Positions 1-11,300 of a stretch of 64,000 bases of DNA are shown here, piece by piece. The DNA comes from Euphorbia lathyris (Eukaryota; Streptophyta; Magnoliopsida; Malpighiales; Euphorbiaceae), in contig NC_088915.1 of NCBI RefSeq assembly GCF_963576675.1, forward strand, positions 90,715,501 through 90,779,500, read 5' to 3'. The notes below the pieces were generated by a model. That model made no database searches, was not told the DNA's origin, and was given only the letters and a program-made list of their open reading frames with translations. The first letter of the stretch is position 1. Each line of letters begins with the position of its first letter. Both the position numbers and the translations under genes were made by a program.

Positions 1-670
1 TTGAGAGGTTGTCCCCAAAGTTGAGGGGGCCAGGTAAAAAAAAGTTATAAGTTTAGGGGGTTGGATGCCTATTAAGCATTTATTCTCTAATCATTATATA
101 AGAGATAAATTTTTTAGTTAACTAATGTAATTTATTAATCACTCTATATTGATTGTATTTCTTAATTTTTGTGAAACACCAGAGAGTAATATAAAGTGAA
201 TTAATGAATTTAGATTGGTTAACTAAAAATATTATTTCTCAAATAATAGTTGGAGAATAAGTCTTGAAATGTTCATACACAAGGACCAAGATAAGAATGT
301 AATGTTTGGACCGAAAATTTTTAACGACTTATATTTTGAAAAAATAACTCAATTACTAGATGTCTTATAAAGCTGAATGAATGGAGTAGTATAAATAATC
401 TTAATTAAGTCAAGAAAATAAAAAGAGAGCAATTTTACATGAAAATAGAGGTTTAAAAAAATATCAAAAAATAAATTCATAAATTTATAATTTTAATAAT
501 CTTATTAATATTGCATTGGTTTTGATGAAATTTTTAAAAGATTTATAAAAAAAAAGAACAGACTAAGCAAGAGCATCTGTAGTAGTGGTTATAACTGTAT
601 TTGCCATCTAAACATTTATAGCAACAACCAACCACCACCATTGGTAATATGTATGTCTAATGGTTTCTAA
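1..670. other. AT-rich spacer, no gene seen
   Basis: No coding region is recognisable. The first 80 bases, with G-runs followed by an 'attaagc' motif, resemble the end of a MITE of the family seen complete at 12,532-13,031, so the window probably opens inside or beside such an element. The rest is low-complexity AT-rich sequence. Confidence 0.4.
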
Positions 671-674
671 TTTA

Positions 675-789
675 ATTTTAATTTTCGTGGGCCCATTTGT
701 AATAAGAAAGTTACAATCATACTAATTTGGCTTAATACATCATTTTAATTTTCGTGGGCCCATTTGTAATAAGAAAGTTACAATCATAC
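675..789. repeat. 48-bp direct repeat, two copies
   Basis: Positions 675-722 and 742-789 carry the same 48-bp sequence, containing the motif ttcgtgggcccatttgtaat. They are separated by 19 bp. The second copy directly abuts the LINE-derived sequence that starts near 790, so the duplication may be linked to that insertion. It is longer than a usual LINE target duplication and does not flank the element on both sides, so a local tandem duplication is equally possible. Confidence 0.8.
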
Positions 790-1404
790 CGCAGATTAAC
801 GCAGCAGCAGAACCGCAGGTCGCGGACAGCAGCAGCAGTGACGGACCGTTTCTTCACAGACCTGTGACGAGTTCAGGAATATATCAGCAGATTGTTAATT
901 GGCGGAAACCGCGATAAGGATTCATCAAGTGCAATACGGACGGAGCTTTGTTCAGAAACCCGAACGAGGGAGACACGGGGGTTGTAATGCGAGATGATTC
1001 AGGAAATTTCCGTTGTTGTCTGAGCCAAGTGCGGACAGGTACATTCTCCCCTATATTAATTGAAGCTCTAGCCGTTAGAGATTGCTTAGTTTGGCTTGTC
1101 GAAACCCCATGGGAGAAGATTGAGATAGAAACAAATGCAAAAGTAGTAGTTAATGCAATTTTGAACCGCTCAAACGATCTAACCGAATTTGGATTAGTAG
1201 TTCAGGATTGTATAGAGTTGTTAGCAAACAACCGAGAATGCTCGGTTTCATTGGGTCTGCTCATGTAGTAGCAAAGCATTCCCGTTCTAATGCTAATTAT
1301 TTTTTTTCAAATGTAATGCCTCAATGGCTGTCAGATGTGTTTGAACAGGATCTGCGAACTTATTCGTTATAATTGAAGGGCTTCAGTTTGTTTAAAAAAA
1401 AAAG
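790..1404 (+). pseudogene. LINE 3' end: RNase H-like (RVT_3) domain
   Basis: This is the 3' tail of an L1-like plant LINE. From about 921 the frame reads FIKCNTDGALF (first catalytic Asp), then a conserved Glu in IEALAVRD and an Asp-equivalent position in IETNAKVVV, which has Asn instead of the usual Asp. The frame breaks near 1,240; a second frame continues to a stop at 1,370-1,372 with the family's usual C-terminal layout (FIGSAHVVAKH, then a segment ending in TYSL). An A-run at about 1,395-1,404 is the probable poly(A) tail. Endonuclease and reverse transcriptase are absent, so the copy is 5'-truncated. The same domain ends the longer LINE at 24.35-29.73 kb. A host RNase H-like gene is unlikely because of the frameshift and A-tail. 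Confidence 0.75.
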
Positions 1405-1479
1405 TATGTAGCCATTCGATCTCAAAATAAAAAATTATGAGAATTAATTATATTCTAAAAATATTAATTCTTGAAACTT

Positions 1480-2000
1480 TTCGATTTAACATCATCTAAG
1501 TGTAGTTTGTTTAGGAGAAAGAGTGACAATTTTAGAGAAAGGAAATTTTAAAAATTAATTCAATTTGTAGCTTCATGGTAAATTTTATCATCAACAACTT
1601 TAATTCTTTAATATTTTCATTTTAAGGTCGTTAAGTATCATTTTGAAGAGTTAGTTAAAGTTTAGTAGTCACGAATATTAAAATGTGTAAATTTAAGTAA
1701 CTTTTATGTTATTTTTGAAGTTTAGTAGACTTAACTTTGGGTAAATTACATCCATGACTATTGAAGTTTATCCATTTTAATATTATGGTCACTGAACTTT
1801 AATTCTCAACGGTATAACCACTAAATTTTACACTTTTTAATACTAGTGGCTACTCAAATTTAACCAAGTCCTCAAAATGATTGTTAACGACATTAAAATG
1901 AAAATATTTAAGAATTAAAATTGTTCAGAATGACATTTACCATGAAACCATATTTTTTATTTTCCAAAATCATATTTTTTTAGAGCATTTTCTTTCTAAA
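1480..2000. repeat. Two abutting MITE halves (gggtaaattac family)
   Basis: The stretch from about 1,735 begins tttgggtaaattacatcca and matches the left half of the MITE seen complete at 56,014-56,486. About 1,480-1,730 looks like the right half of a related copy. Neither half has its partner terminus nearby, so the pair is a rearranged remnant. No gene is present. Confidence 0.5.
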
Positions 2001-2179
2001 AATTGACAAAGATCGTAGACTTATTCAATATAATTATAAAGGCTCAGAGCTTAATCAAGAAAGTTATCCTTCCCCATTCAAGTGAAAGAATATTAAAGAT
2101 GGTAGGTACCCCTCTTGTAGGAAGGTCTCAACCACCTTGAAGAATTTCGAGGCGGTCAAGTCGGCTTTGGTTTTGAACA

Positions 2180-2410
2180 ATGATTATATATAAGATATTT
2201 ACACCCTTAAACGTAATATGTTGTCTATTGACATCCTGAAATTTTAAAATAACCTATAAACACACTTATATTTGATTTTAAAAATCTATCACATATCTAT
2301 AGTTGGTTTTAAAAACCTATCACATACCAATAGTTGGCTCGGGACTACTGCATCACGTGTTTTTTTTTTCTACAACACGCACATGTCACCTCATTTGTTG
2401 TGCACCTGGA
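2180..2410. repeat. MITE left-half fragment
   Basis: Two imperfect repeats of 'cctatcacatatctatagttgg' type, about 40 bp apart, match the left arm of the inner long-TIR element at 22,480-22,922. The right arm is missing. The rest of 2,410-2,870 is AT-rich and I see no gene in it. Confidence 0.55.
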
Positions 2411-2885
2411 GATAACGTCCTAAATTTGGACACATGTATTGGGATACGAAATTAATATATATAAATTCCAAAAAATACACAACTTTTCATCAACTGCATT
2501 AAAAATTAAGATTTCAAGTCTAACAAACAACCAACAAGTTCTAAAAAAAACAACCAACAAAATAATATGATCATAACAAATAACAACCAACAATGTTAAT
2601 TTCCTAAATAGAAAGAAAGTAACTGTTTTTCAAAGAGAATAAATGTATCCTATGGATTATCAACCGTATCTGACACGGATTTCATACATGTATCTGTGTC
2701 TTGTCGTGTGTGCACGGTATGGCAGCCAATACGGAGAGTCAGGGTATCATAGGTCAAACATTCACGGTATTTGGACTCAAAAATAGCAATTTCAGCAAGC
2801 GAACCAGAACCAGAGCCCATTGTAGCATATATTAGCATATATATGTAAGCAGTATCCTTGAATAGGAAGATGTGATGATGATAAT

Positions 2886-3620
2886 TAGGGGTGTTCAAAA
2901 ACCGAACCAAACCGAAATAACCGACCGAACTGATGAATTTTGGTTTTTTCGGTTCGGTTTTTCGATCTATTAGGTTCAGTTTCAGTTTTAAATATTTAAA
3001 TATATCGATTGGTTCGGTTTTATGATAAAATAACCGAATTAACCGAACCGACCGAAATAGAAATTAATTATATAAAAGTTTATTTATGGTCGATCAGGTT
3101 ATATATTAGTTTGTAAGATTTATTTATATTATATAAAAGACTATTGTTTAATGGATTTAAATTTACTATTTCCAATTGTTTGTACTGTTTTTTTAAGTTA
3201 GTTCCTAATAATAATATGCAATAGTCACTGCCCAGTAGGTTTCCAAAAAAAAAAAAAAAAAAAAAAACACTGCCCAGTAATGTAATTAACATGTATTTCT
3301 TAAAGATTGATTTTTTAGTTATATAAAAATTAAATATTGTTTCAATACATGATGAATAATACTCTGTATACATTCAACCTATATTATTCATAATTCATGG
3401 CTTTTTTTAATATAAATATTGTAATAATATAATATAAAATAAGAAATAATTTATTTAATAAAGAATAAAACCGAATACTGAACCGAAACGAAATATTCAG
3501 TTCGGTTCGGTTCAGTTTGTTAATATTATTCGGTTAGGTTCGGTTTTAATTTTAGATCCTATTCGGTATTCAGTTATTTCGGTTCGGTTTTCAAACCGAC
3601 CCGACGGTTGAACACCCCTA
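2886..3620. mobile_element. hAT-type MITE, 735 bp, 8-bp TSD
   Basis: The element starts taggggtgttcaa and ends ttgaacacccta-like (gttgaacacccctaat spans the right end), giving terminal inverted repeats rich in 'accgaacc' motifs. The 8 bases ATGATAAT flank it exactly on both sides (2,878-2,885 and 3,621-3,628), which is the hAT superfamily's target-duplication length. No transposase is present, so it is non-autonomous. The interior holds a 24-base-class A-run with its own short duplication, described separately. Confidence 0.85.
3226..3279 (+). mobile_element. Micro-retroinsertion: 7 nt plus poly(A), 12-bp TSD
   Basis: The 12-mer cactgcccagta occurs at 3,226-3,237 and again at 3,268-3,279. 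Between the copies are only ggtttcc and a run of about 23 A. A target duplication plus an A-tail is the signature of LINE-type target-primed reverse transcription, here truncated almost to the tail. Replication slippage could duplicate a 12-mer but would not explain the A-run. Confidence 0.6.
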
Positions 3621-3840
3621 ATGATAATGATACCACATGCTTACCTTATTAGACTTTTTTTAAGACAATTAAACCGGTGGGTATTCAAATGCTCCGTGAG
3701 AAAGATTAAGGCCCTGTTTGGTAAAGAGCGTTTTGGGATAAAAAGAGCGGTTTTGACCAACTTTAACGGTTTGACCACTGAAACCGCTGATTGGAGTGTT
3801 TGGTGGAGAGAGGTTTGGGAGAGAGTTTTGAAACCTCAAT

Positions 3841-3866
3841 CCTAAACCCTAAACCCTAAACCCTTA
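3841..3866 (+). repeat. Interstitial telomere-like repeat (CCCTAAA)n
   Basis: About three copies of the plant telomere heptamer ccctaaa lie in tandem, followed by a degenerate unit. The run is far too short to be a telomere. It follows sequence starting ggccctgtttgg (3,711), a motif common at the ends of plant MITEs. Confidence 0.6.
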
Positions 3867-3917
3867 AAACAAATCCTCTGATTTGGACCGTTAACAAATT
3901 CATGGCAAATCAGTTAA

Positions 3918-4873
3918 TAGGGTGAGCAAAATAACTGATAATTGATAATCAAACCGAAGCTTTAGTTTGATTCGGTTATTTTTAGTATCTGGTTCAGTTC
4001 GGTTTTCATTCAAGCGAAATTTGGTAATCAGTTAACGATTCGGCTATTTTATAAAAAATATCAGTTTAACTCAAACTGAACTGAAATTTATATATAAATA
4101 CAAAAAAGGGTAAAGTTCAAATAAAACCCATGTGGTTTCACTAATTTTCAGATAAAGGACTGTGGTTTACTTTTTGTCAAAACGAGGATTGAGGTTTTCA
4201 ACTTTAACAAAATAATGATTTTTTCGATTGATACTATTAAAATCACATTTGACGACTTCAAAAATGACATATTTTAAGAACTACTAATATTCTAAGCAAC
4301 TTTAATTCTTCAACTTTTTTATTTTGAGATTGTTTAGATGATGTTTAGTAAAGAGAGAGAAAGTTAATGTTTAGAGACAGAAAGTTCCAAAAAAAGATGA
4401 TTTTCGAAAATCGAAAATGTAGTTCCATAGAAAATATGACATTGAACAACTTTAATTCTTGAAAATTTTCATTTTCAGGTCGTTAAAGATGATTTTAATA
4501 GCATTAATCCAAGTTTGAAACCTCAATCCTTGTTTTGACAAAAAGTAAACCACAGTCCTTTATCTGAAAATTAGTGAAACCACAGGGGTTTTATTTGAAC
4601 TTTACCCTAAAAAAATCATAATCTCATTTTATATTCTGCAAACTAAATTGTATGTATATATATTTAGTTTTGAATATGCAAAATCAATGTTAACTTCAAT
4701 AAAAAAAAATATATTTTCTTATATAAAAATTTATAATTTTAAACATTTATATTAAAAATTTATATATTCCAATTCGGTTGGTAACAAAACCTAACCAAAA
4801 TTTTCGGTTAATTAAGATTCGGTTTCAAGTTCTGTTCGATTCTAGCAACTCAACCAAACAAAGGCTCACCCTA
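3918..4873. mobile_element. hAT-like MITE with tagggtgagc termini
   Basis: The left end reads tagggtgagcaaaata and the right end ggctcacccta, forming short terminal inverted repeats with subterminal ttcggtt motifs like those of the 2,886-3,620 element. The 6-mer agttaa flanks both sides, shorter than the 8 bp expected for hAT, so one flank may have mutated. A second element is nested inside at 4,108-4,607. No transposase is seen. Confidence 0.6.
4108..4607. mobile_element. Long-TIR (about 95 bp) MITE nested in 3,918-4,873
   Basis: The first roughly 95 bases (gggtaaagttcaaataaaac onward) reappear as reverse complement at 4,508-4,607, with few mismatches. The element is 500 bp and has no coding capacity. 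Long TIRs suggest a Mutator-like origin, but I could not find an exact 9-bp target duplication. Confidence 0.7.
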
Positions 4874-5189
4874 GTTAACAGTGTTAAAAAAGTTGGGGTA
4901 TTTTGGGAAACAATTTATTTATTTATTTTGAAAAGTCAAAGAGTTATTTTTAAACCATATTTTCTCCTTTCTTTTGGTTCAGATGACAAGTCCTTCTCAA
5001 AATGTTTGACTGTTTTTGCCCAATAGCACTGATTCAAAGGACACCCTAGACAGTGACTATTCACAAGAACCCCTTCCCTTCTCTCTTTTTTTCAATGCTT
5101 TTTCTAGCTTTCTTCTTACCCTCTTCTCTTCCTTGTTTTTGCATACTTTGCATTACTCAATTAAGGAAACTCTGAGAATCACTATTTAA

Positions 5190-5853
5190 GACTTACTGAG
5201 TTTGAAAGAGTAAAAATGTGTCAAATGCCTAATGAACCTGACTGAGTAATTAGAAAATGAGATAGGACTCACCGCGCTAACAATGTAGTGTTGTAGTGTT
5301 AGGTTCTTGCGAGAAAAACGTTGAATCGAATCCATAGGCAGGAGTCATAACTTAATGAAGGTCCTTTGGTTCAATCTTTTCTCTCCATCAGCCGGTCTCC
5401 TTCTAGCCTGAGGAAATAAAGGCCTAAATAAGAAGCTCAATCTGATTAACAAGGATATAAAAATCGGACATATAGGAACTTATACCTCTAGGAACCACGG
5501 TTGATTTCCGAGGAGCCTGCATAAGACTTTGAGTTTACAGAGGAAAAATGTGTCAAATGCCTCCTAATCAACCTGACTGAGGCATTAGAAAGTGAGATAG
5601 GACTCACCGCGCCCTGATAACAATTTAGTGTTAGGTTCTTGCGAGAATCGAATCCACAGGCAGGAGTCTAACTTAACGAAGGTTCTTTTCTCTCCTTCAG
5701 CCGATCTCCTTCTAGCCTGAGGAAACAAAGGCCTCAACGAAATAAGAAGCTAAACTGGTGAAAAGGATACAAAAACTTACACATACAGAAACTCATACCT
5801 CAAGGAACCACGGTTGATTTCTGAGGAGCTTGCATGTTCAGATCGCAGGGGTG
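5190..5853 (-). other. Tandemly duplicated possible host exons
   Basis: Two related copies of about 320 bp lie head to tail (roughly 5,190-5,525 and 5,526-5,850), sharing the motifs gataggactcaccgcg, ggcaggagtc, tctccttctagcctgagg and aaccacggttgattt. Read on the minus strand, each has a candidate GTATGAG or GTATAAG splice donor followed by a TTTCCTCAG acceptor. After joining these, both copies give a frame with NQPWFLEARRR. The rightmost copy stays open longer, through FVKLDSCLWIRF, to a GTGAGT donor; the other copy is frameshifted. I do not recognise the protein. The frame has an upstream in-frame TGA, so the start is unknown. It could be a host gene 5' end cut by the gypsy insertion at 5,859, or a non-coding repeat. 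Confidence 0.35.
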
Positions 5854-5858
5854 CTAGG

Positions 5859-6345
5859 TGTAAGGGGGGATTATCTTTGTAATCAGAATATGTAATAATG
5901 GGGAGAGACTTACTCTATTGTGTTGTGGGGAGCTTTGTAATAGCCATTAGCAGTATGACTCGAGTTGGTATAAGAAACACTATAGGGGGGAGTGACCTGT
6001 CACACTGGACAGTCACTCGGTTGTTGGTAATCTACCATCTCTAGTAGTTGCCCCCCTGCTACTACGAGATGGGACCCGTGGTGTAACACTATTGCTTATC
6101 TATGAATAACATCATCCGCGTATTGTTCATTCTTGAGTGTTCTATATGTTATCCATGTGTGTGCGTGATTGAGATGGTTGCCCTTATGTTGGTATCGTAT
6201 GTATGCTATTATATTCACTATATGTGGTTCCTATCTAACCCTTGCGTGTGACCTTTGCAGTTAGGGTGATCTAGTTCTCTTGGCTGGCTTACTTCGGGGG
6301 AGACGAGTAAGCGCCGCACGGGCCCCGACGATAGGCCCCGTGACA
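5859..6345 (+). repeat. Left LTR of the chromovirus
   Basis: It begins TGTAAGGGG and ends CCCCGTGACA and is nearly identical to the right LTR. The differences I see are ctttgtaa/cttagtaa, gatgggacc/gataggacc and gcgccgc/gcgtcgc. A TATA-like tataagaa lies near 5,971. Confidence 0.92.
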
Positions 6346-6347
6346 TT

Positions 6348-6362
6348 TGGTATCAGAGCTTG
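6348..6362 (+). promoter_or_regulatory. Primer binding site, initiator tRNA-Met type
   Basis: The motif tggtatcagagct begins 3 bases after the left LTR. It matches the well-known plant retrotransposon primer site complementary to the 3' end of initiator tRNA-Met. Confidence 0.85.
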
Positions 6363-6385
6363 GTGTAACGATACTGGGAGGAACC

Positions 6386-8311
6386 ATGACGATTGCAAAT
6401 GCTAAACGCATGGATGCCATAGAAAAGCGAATTGAGGATCTCGATCTTGACAATCTTTCTATAGCAGTAATAGAAAACTGCAGGCAGATCGAGCGTATGG
6501 AAGAAGCCATCATAAGACTCCAAGATGAAAATGGAGTAGGCCAGGGGGCCAATACTGAAGAACTTTCTCTACGTATTGACAACCTCGAGGAGGCAATGTC
6601 GAAACTCTAATGCGGAGATGAAAATAAAAATCCGGCAGAGGCCGAGGCCTTGAGGGCTAATATACATACGGCAGAGGCCGAAGCCTTGAGGGCTAATTTA
6701 TATCCGGCAGGGGCCGAGGCCTTGAGGGCTAATATACATACGGCAGAGGCCGAAGCCTTGAGGGCTAATTTACATCCGGCAGGGGCCGAGGCCTTGAGGG
6801 CTAATATACATCCGGTAGAGACCGAGGCCTTGATGGCTAATATAAATCCGGCAGGGGCCGAGGCCTGGAGGGCTATTCTAAATCCGGCAGGAGCCGAGGC
6901 CTTGAGGGCTAGTGAAAATCCGGCGAGAGCCGAGGCCACGGGGGCTGATGTTGAATTGTTTAAAGCCATTGTGGCTCATGCTGATATCTTTAGGGCGATG
7001 ATAGCCCGAACAGAAATTTTTGAATTCGTGATGACGAATGCCAAAGCTATTCGAGAACTAATAGCGAAAAATAATCCCCATACCGATCAACCACCGAATA
7101 GTGGTGTGACTCGAGGAAAAGGGAGAAGCATAATTAATGAGAATGCTCATTTTGCAGGTGAAGAAGAGTTAAATGCGCTTAGAACGGCCATAGGCCATGT
7201 CGAAGCAGATCAGAGAAAGTTATTCGAGGCAGTGGAGAAAACTCGAGACCAAACTGCGGATGGATTTGATAACCTCAGACATGAGTTGAATGTCCTGCAG
7301 GGGAAGGTGGAATCTCTCTCCCTAAACGGGGGAAGTCGTCAAGCGGCCGCGAAAATCAAAATTCGAGAACCGAAACCTTTTGTAGGAATTCGGGACTCCA
7401 AGGAAGTGGATAACTTCTTGTTCGATGTGGAAAGTTATTTGGCAGCTACAAAGACAAGCCTAGATTCAGAACGACTAGCAATTGTACCGATGTACTTGGA
7501 GGGGGATGCCAAACTGTGGTGGAGACACCAGACTGGTTCAGGGTTAGTAAACACGTGGGAAGACTTCAAACGGGAGTTAAAATCTCAATTCTCCCCCGTA
7601 AATGTGCAGTTCTCAGCCAGAAATAGGCTAAGCGAACTCCGACAAACTGGTAACATCCGAGACTATGTTCGAAGTTGGAAAGTTCTTACCCTAGAAATTC
7701 CGGAGATGCAAAAGGAGGAAAAATTCTTTTGCTTCATGAAAGGATTGAACCCTTGGTTTCACAGTGAGGTGATGAGAAGGGGAGCCACAGATCATTCCTC
7801 AGCAATCGCGGCAGCTGAAAGCCTAGAGGATTTTAATAGTAACACGAAGAGGAAATTCCCTTCTGGAGTAGACTCAAACCCCAGGGCTAACAAATGGAGC
7901 CGTCCATGGAATGGGGGAGGTGACCGAAACTATTCCTCGTCCGGAGGCGAAAGGCGACCATGGAACGCCAACAACTCTGAGCGTCGACCCTACCTAGGGA
8001 ACCACTCAGAAAGAAGAAGCCTTCCACCAAGGATGATAGGTCCCTATACACAAACCCAAGGAAGCCTGTCGCAAAGGAACCAGTCATACACACCGAGGCC
8101 ACTGTCATGCTTCATTTGCATAGGATCACACAAGGCCGTCGATTGCCCGGAGAGATCATCTTTGGCCTCACTACTCGCGACACGAGAAGAAGGGAGTGTC
8201 GTAAGGGAAAGGGAACGCGAACCTTCAGAACCCTCAGTAATGGGATCGCTTCGATTCATGGGAGCTCTAGTAAAACAAATAAAGGAGACAGGAGACGGTT
8301 CCGAGAAATGA
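6386..8311 (+). pseudogene. gag: Chromovirus gag, with tandem-repeat N-terminal region
   Basis: The frame opens with MTIANAKRMDAIEKRI at 6,386 and a heptad-like coiled-coil segment. An in-frame TAA at 6,608-6,610 breaks it; the same frame then runs to a TGA at 8,309-8,311. After the break comes a run of 12-residue repeats of EALRANIHPAGA type (about nine, 6,632-6,945). The central region has typical gag capsid motifs (DAKLWWRHQTG, FKRELKSQFSP, LSELRQTGNIRDYVRSW). A CCHC knuckle (CX2CX3HX4C, CFICIGSHKAVDC) and arginine-rich flanks follow. Gag would form the virus-like particle. The repeat block is unusual for this family. The terminal TGA lies in the same frame as protease, so it separates gag and pol by one codon. 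Confidence 0.85.
6632..6945 (+). repeat. 36-bp coding minisatellite in gag
   Basis: About nine head-to-tail copies of a 36-bp unit (consensus like gaggccttgagggctaatat plus 'acatccggcagaggcc') encode 12-residue repeats. The period is a multiple of three, so copy-number changes keep the frame. Alternate units are more alike (HTAEA versus HPAGA types), suggesting a higher-order 72-bp unit in the left half. Confidence 0.85.
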
Positions 8312-8314
8312 CTC

Positions 8315-11300
8315 ATGTACGTAGAGATAGTAATAAATGGCAAGAACACGAGAGCCTTGATTGACACTGGAGCAACTGATAATTTCATAACAGACACCGA
8401 AGCCTCCCGCTTAGGATTCCATGTGGTAAGGGGGACAGGAATGATGAAGGCTGTGAACTCAGCTGCTCAGTCGATTAGTGGAACGGTCCAACATGTACCT
8501 TGCAAATTGGGACCTTGGACGGGCACGATAGGGTTCACAATAGCACATATGGATGACTTCGACGTCGTGTTGGGGCTGGATTTTCTGAAACAGAGCTTCG
8601 CAGTACCCATAGCATCAGCAAGTTGCCTTCTGTTTATGAACCAGGACCCGTGCATCATACCGGTAACGATGAGCTCAATTCGAGAGAAGAAGTATATCTC
8701 AGCGATACAGTTCAAGAAGGGTATAAAGAGGGGGGAGCAGATGTATGTGATTGTCCCTAAAGGTGACGACTCAGAAGGTAGTGTCATTGTCCCTCGAATG
8801 CTCGAAGGAGTGATGAGGGAGTTCCAAGATGTCATGCCAGAGACGTTGCCACAAACATTACCTCCACAACGAGATGTTGATCATGCTATAGACCTATTCC
8901 CAGGTACAAAGGCCCCAGCAAAAGCACCGTATCGAATGGCTCCCCCTGAATTAGCAGAATTGAGGAAACAGTTAGATGAACTGTTGACGGCAGGTTTCAT
9001 CCGGCCATCAAAGGCCCCATACGGCGCCCCTGTACTGTTCCAGAAGAAAGCAGATGGGAGTCTGCGGTTGTGTGTTGACTATCGAGCACTTAACAAAATT
9101 ACTGTGGGCAACAAATATCCAATTCCCATAATCTCGGACTTGTTCGATCAGCTCAGTGGAGCCAAATACTTCACTAAGCGCGACCTACGCTCTGGGTACT
9201 ACCAAGTTAGAGTAAAGGATGAGATGTACCAAAAACTGCTTGCGTAACTCGGTATGGGTCCTTCGAATATCTTGTTATGCCTTTTGGACTGACAAACGCT
9301 CCGGCGACTTTTTGTACTTTAATGAACCAGGTATTCAGAGACTATCTTGACAAATTTGCGGTGGTCTACCTAGACGACATTGTCATATACAGTTCCACCC
9401 TCAGGGAACATCAGGAGCACTTGCGACTAGTTTTTCAGAAACTGAGAGAGAATCAACTTTTCCTCAAGTTATCCAAATGTGCCTTTGGTCAGACGAGCAT
9501 CAAATTCCTTGGCCACGTCATTGAGGAAGGGCAGATAAGCATGGACAAGGGCAAAGTACGGGCTATAGTGGACTGGAAAATCCCTAGGAATACAACAGAA
9601 TTGAGATCCTTCTTGGGACTGGCTAACTATTACCGGAAGTTCATTAAAAGTTACTCGGAGACAGTCGTCGACCTTGCTGATCTGTTGAAGAAAGACAACA
9701 AGTGGGAGTGGACGGACCAGTGTCAGAAATCCTTCGAGAACTTAAAACAAGCTGTCACTGCAGACCCTGTGCTAGCTATCCCGGATATGAGCAAGCCATT
9801 CGAAGTTCACACTGACGCATCAGATTTTGCCTTAGGAGGAGTCATAATGCAAGAGGGTCGTGCGGTAGCTTTTGAAAGCAGGAAGCTCAATAATGCAGAA
9901 CGATGATATTCCACACATGAGAAAGAGCTACTAGCAGTCGTGCATTGCCTGTGAGTATGGCGCCACTATTTACTGGGATCCAGGTTCATAGTGAAGACAG
10001 ACAACACAGCAGTTAGTCATTTCCTGACTCAACAGGGATTGACATCTAAACAGGCACGATGGCAAAGCTTGTTAGCGGAATTTGACTTTGTGCTGGAGTA
10101 TCACTCGGGGAAAATTAATCAAGTTGCAAATGCATTAAGTCGGAAGTCAGAATTAGCGGAGTTGACAAGAATAGCCTCTCTGTCCAGTAGTCATCTATCA
10201 TCCCCAATACGACAACAAATCCGAGAAAACTTACAGAAAGATCCTCAGGTAACCGCTATCATCAACCTAGCAAAGCAAGGGAAAACTAGACAGTTCTGGA
10301 TGAGCGAGGACTTGTTGGTAACAATCAAGGAAAGAGTTTATGTACCAACCGCCGCTAATCTGAGGAAGACACTGATGAAGGAATGTCACGACACACTATG
10401 GGCAGGCCATCCAGGGTGGCATCGCATGCTAGCTCTCCTCCAGCGACACTATTACTGGCCAAGAATGGAAGATGATGTGAGAGAATATACAAAAACTTGT
10501 CTAATCTGCCAGCAAGATAAGGCCGAAAGAAAGAAACCTGCAGGGCTGCTGCAGCCACTACCAGTACCAAGCCGACCATGGGAAAGTGTCTCCCTCGACT
10601 TCATCTCCAGCCTCCCTCGAGTGGGTGACTGCGACTCCATCTTGGTGGTAGTTGACAGGTTTTCCAAATATGGAACTTTCATTCCGATGCCAAAGTATTC
10701 AACTGCGGAAGTGACCGCACAGGCTTTCTTCAAGCAGGTAGTCAAATATTGGGGAATCCCAAGGAGTATTGTTAGCGACAGAGATGGTCGGTTTGTGGAA
10801 ACTTTTTGGGCTGAATTATTTCGACTCTTGGGGTCGAGCCTCGACATGTCCACTAGTTATCATCCTCAGACTGATGGTCAAACAGAGCGTTTTAACAGCA
10901 TGCTGGAAGAGTACCTTCGGCACTTTGTCAATGCCAGTCAACGAAACTGGCCTTCCTTGTTGGATGTGGCGCAATTCTGTTTTAATAGCCAGAAAAGTTC
11001 TGCTACTAATAAATCACCTTTTGAAATTGTTACAGGTCAACAACCATTGGTGCCTCATTCAGTTGATATTCCATACACAGGCAAAAATCCAAAAGCATAT
11101 CTGTTCACTAAAAGAGTGGAAACAGAACGAGGAGATCGCGAAGGCGCATTTGACGAAGGCATCAATGAGGATGAAGAAATGGGCGGATACAAGCCGACGT
11201 CCACAAGAGTTCCAAGTGGGAGACATGGTTCTGCTCAAACTTCGACCTGAACAACTTCGCTGCCTACGGAACAGAGATAGAAGACTCGTCAGGAAGTACG

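Noticed and set aside
3841..3866. Chromosome end or former telomere
   Set aside because: Only three to four heptamers; such short runs are common near plant promoters and MITEs.
5630..5670. tRNA-like motif (gattcgattctcgcaagaacc on the minus strand)
   Set aside because: It resembles a T-arm, but no acceptor stem, anticodon arm or D-arm can be paired around it.
6607..6969. Minus-strand 120-residue repetitive ORF (ALKASAPAG repeats)
   Set aside because: It is the complementary reading of the 36-bp gag minisatellite and has no independent support.
8044..8397. Minus-strand 117-residue ORF over the gag-pol junction
   Set aside because: Shadow of the plus-strand gag and protease frames; its residue pattern matches no domain.
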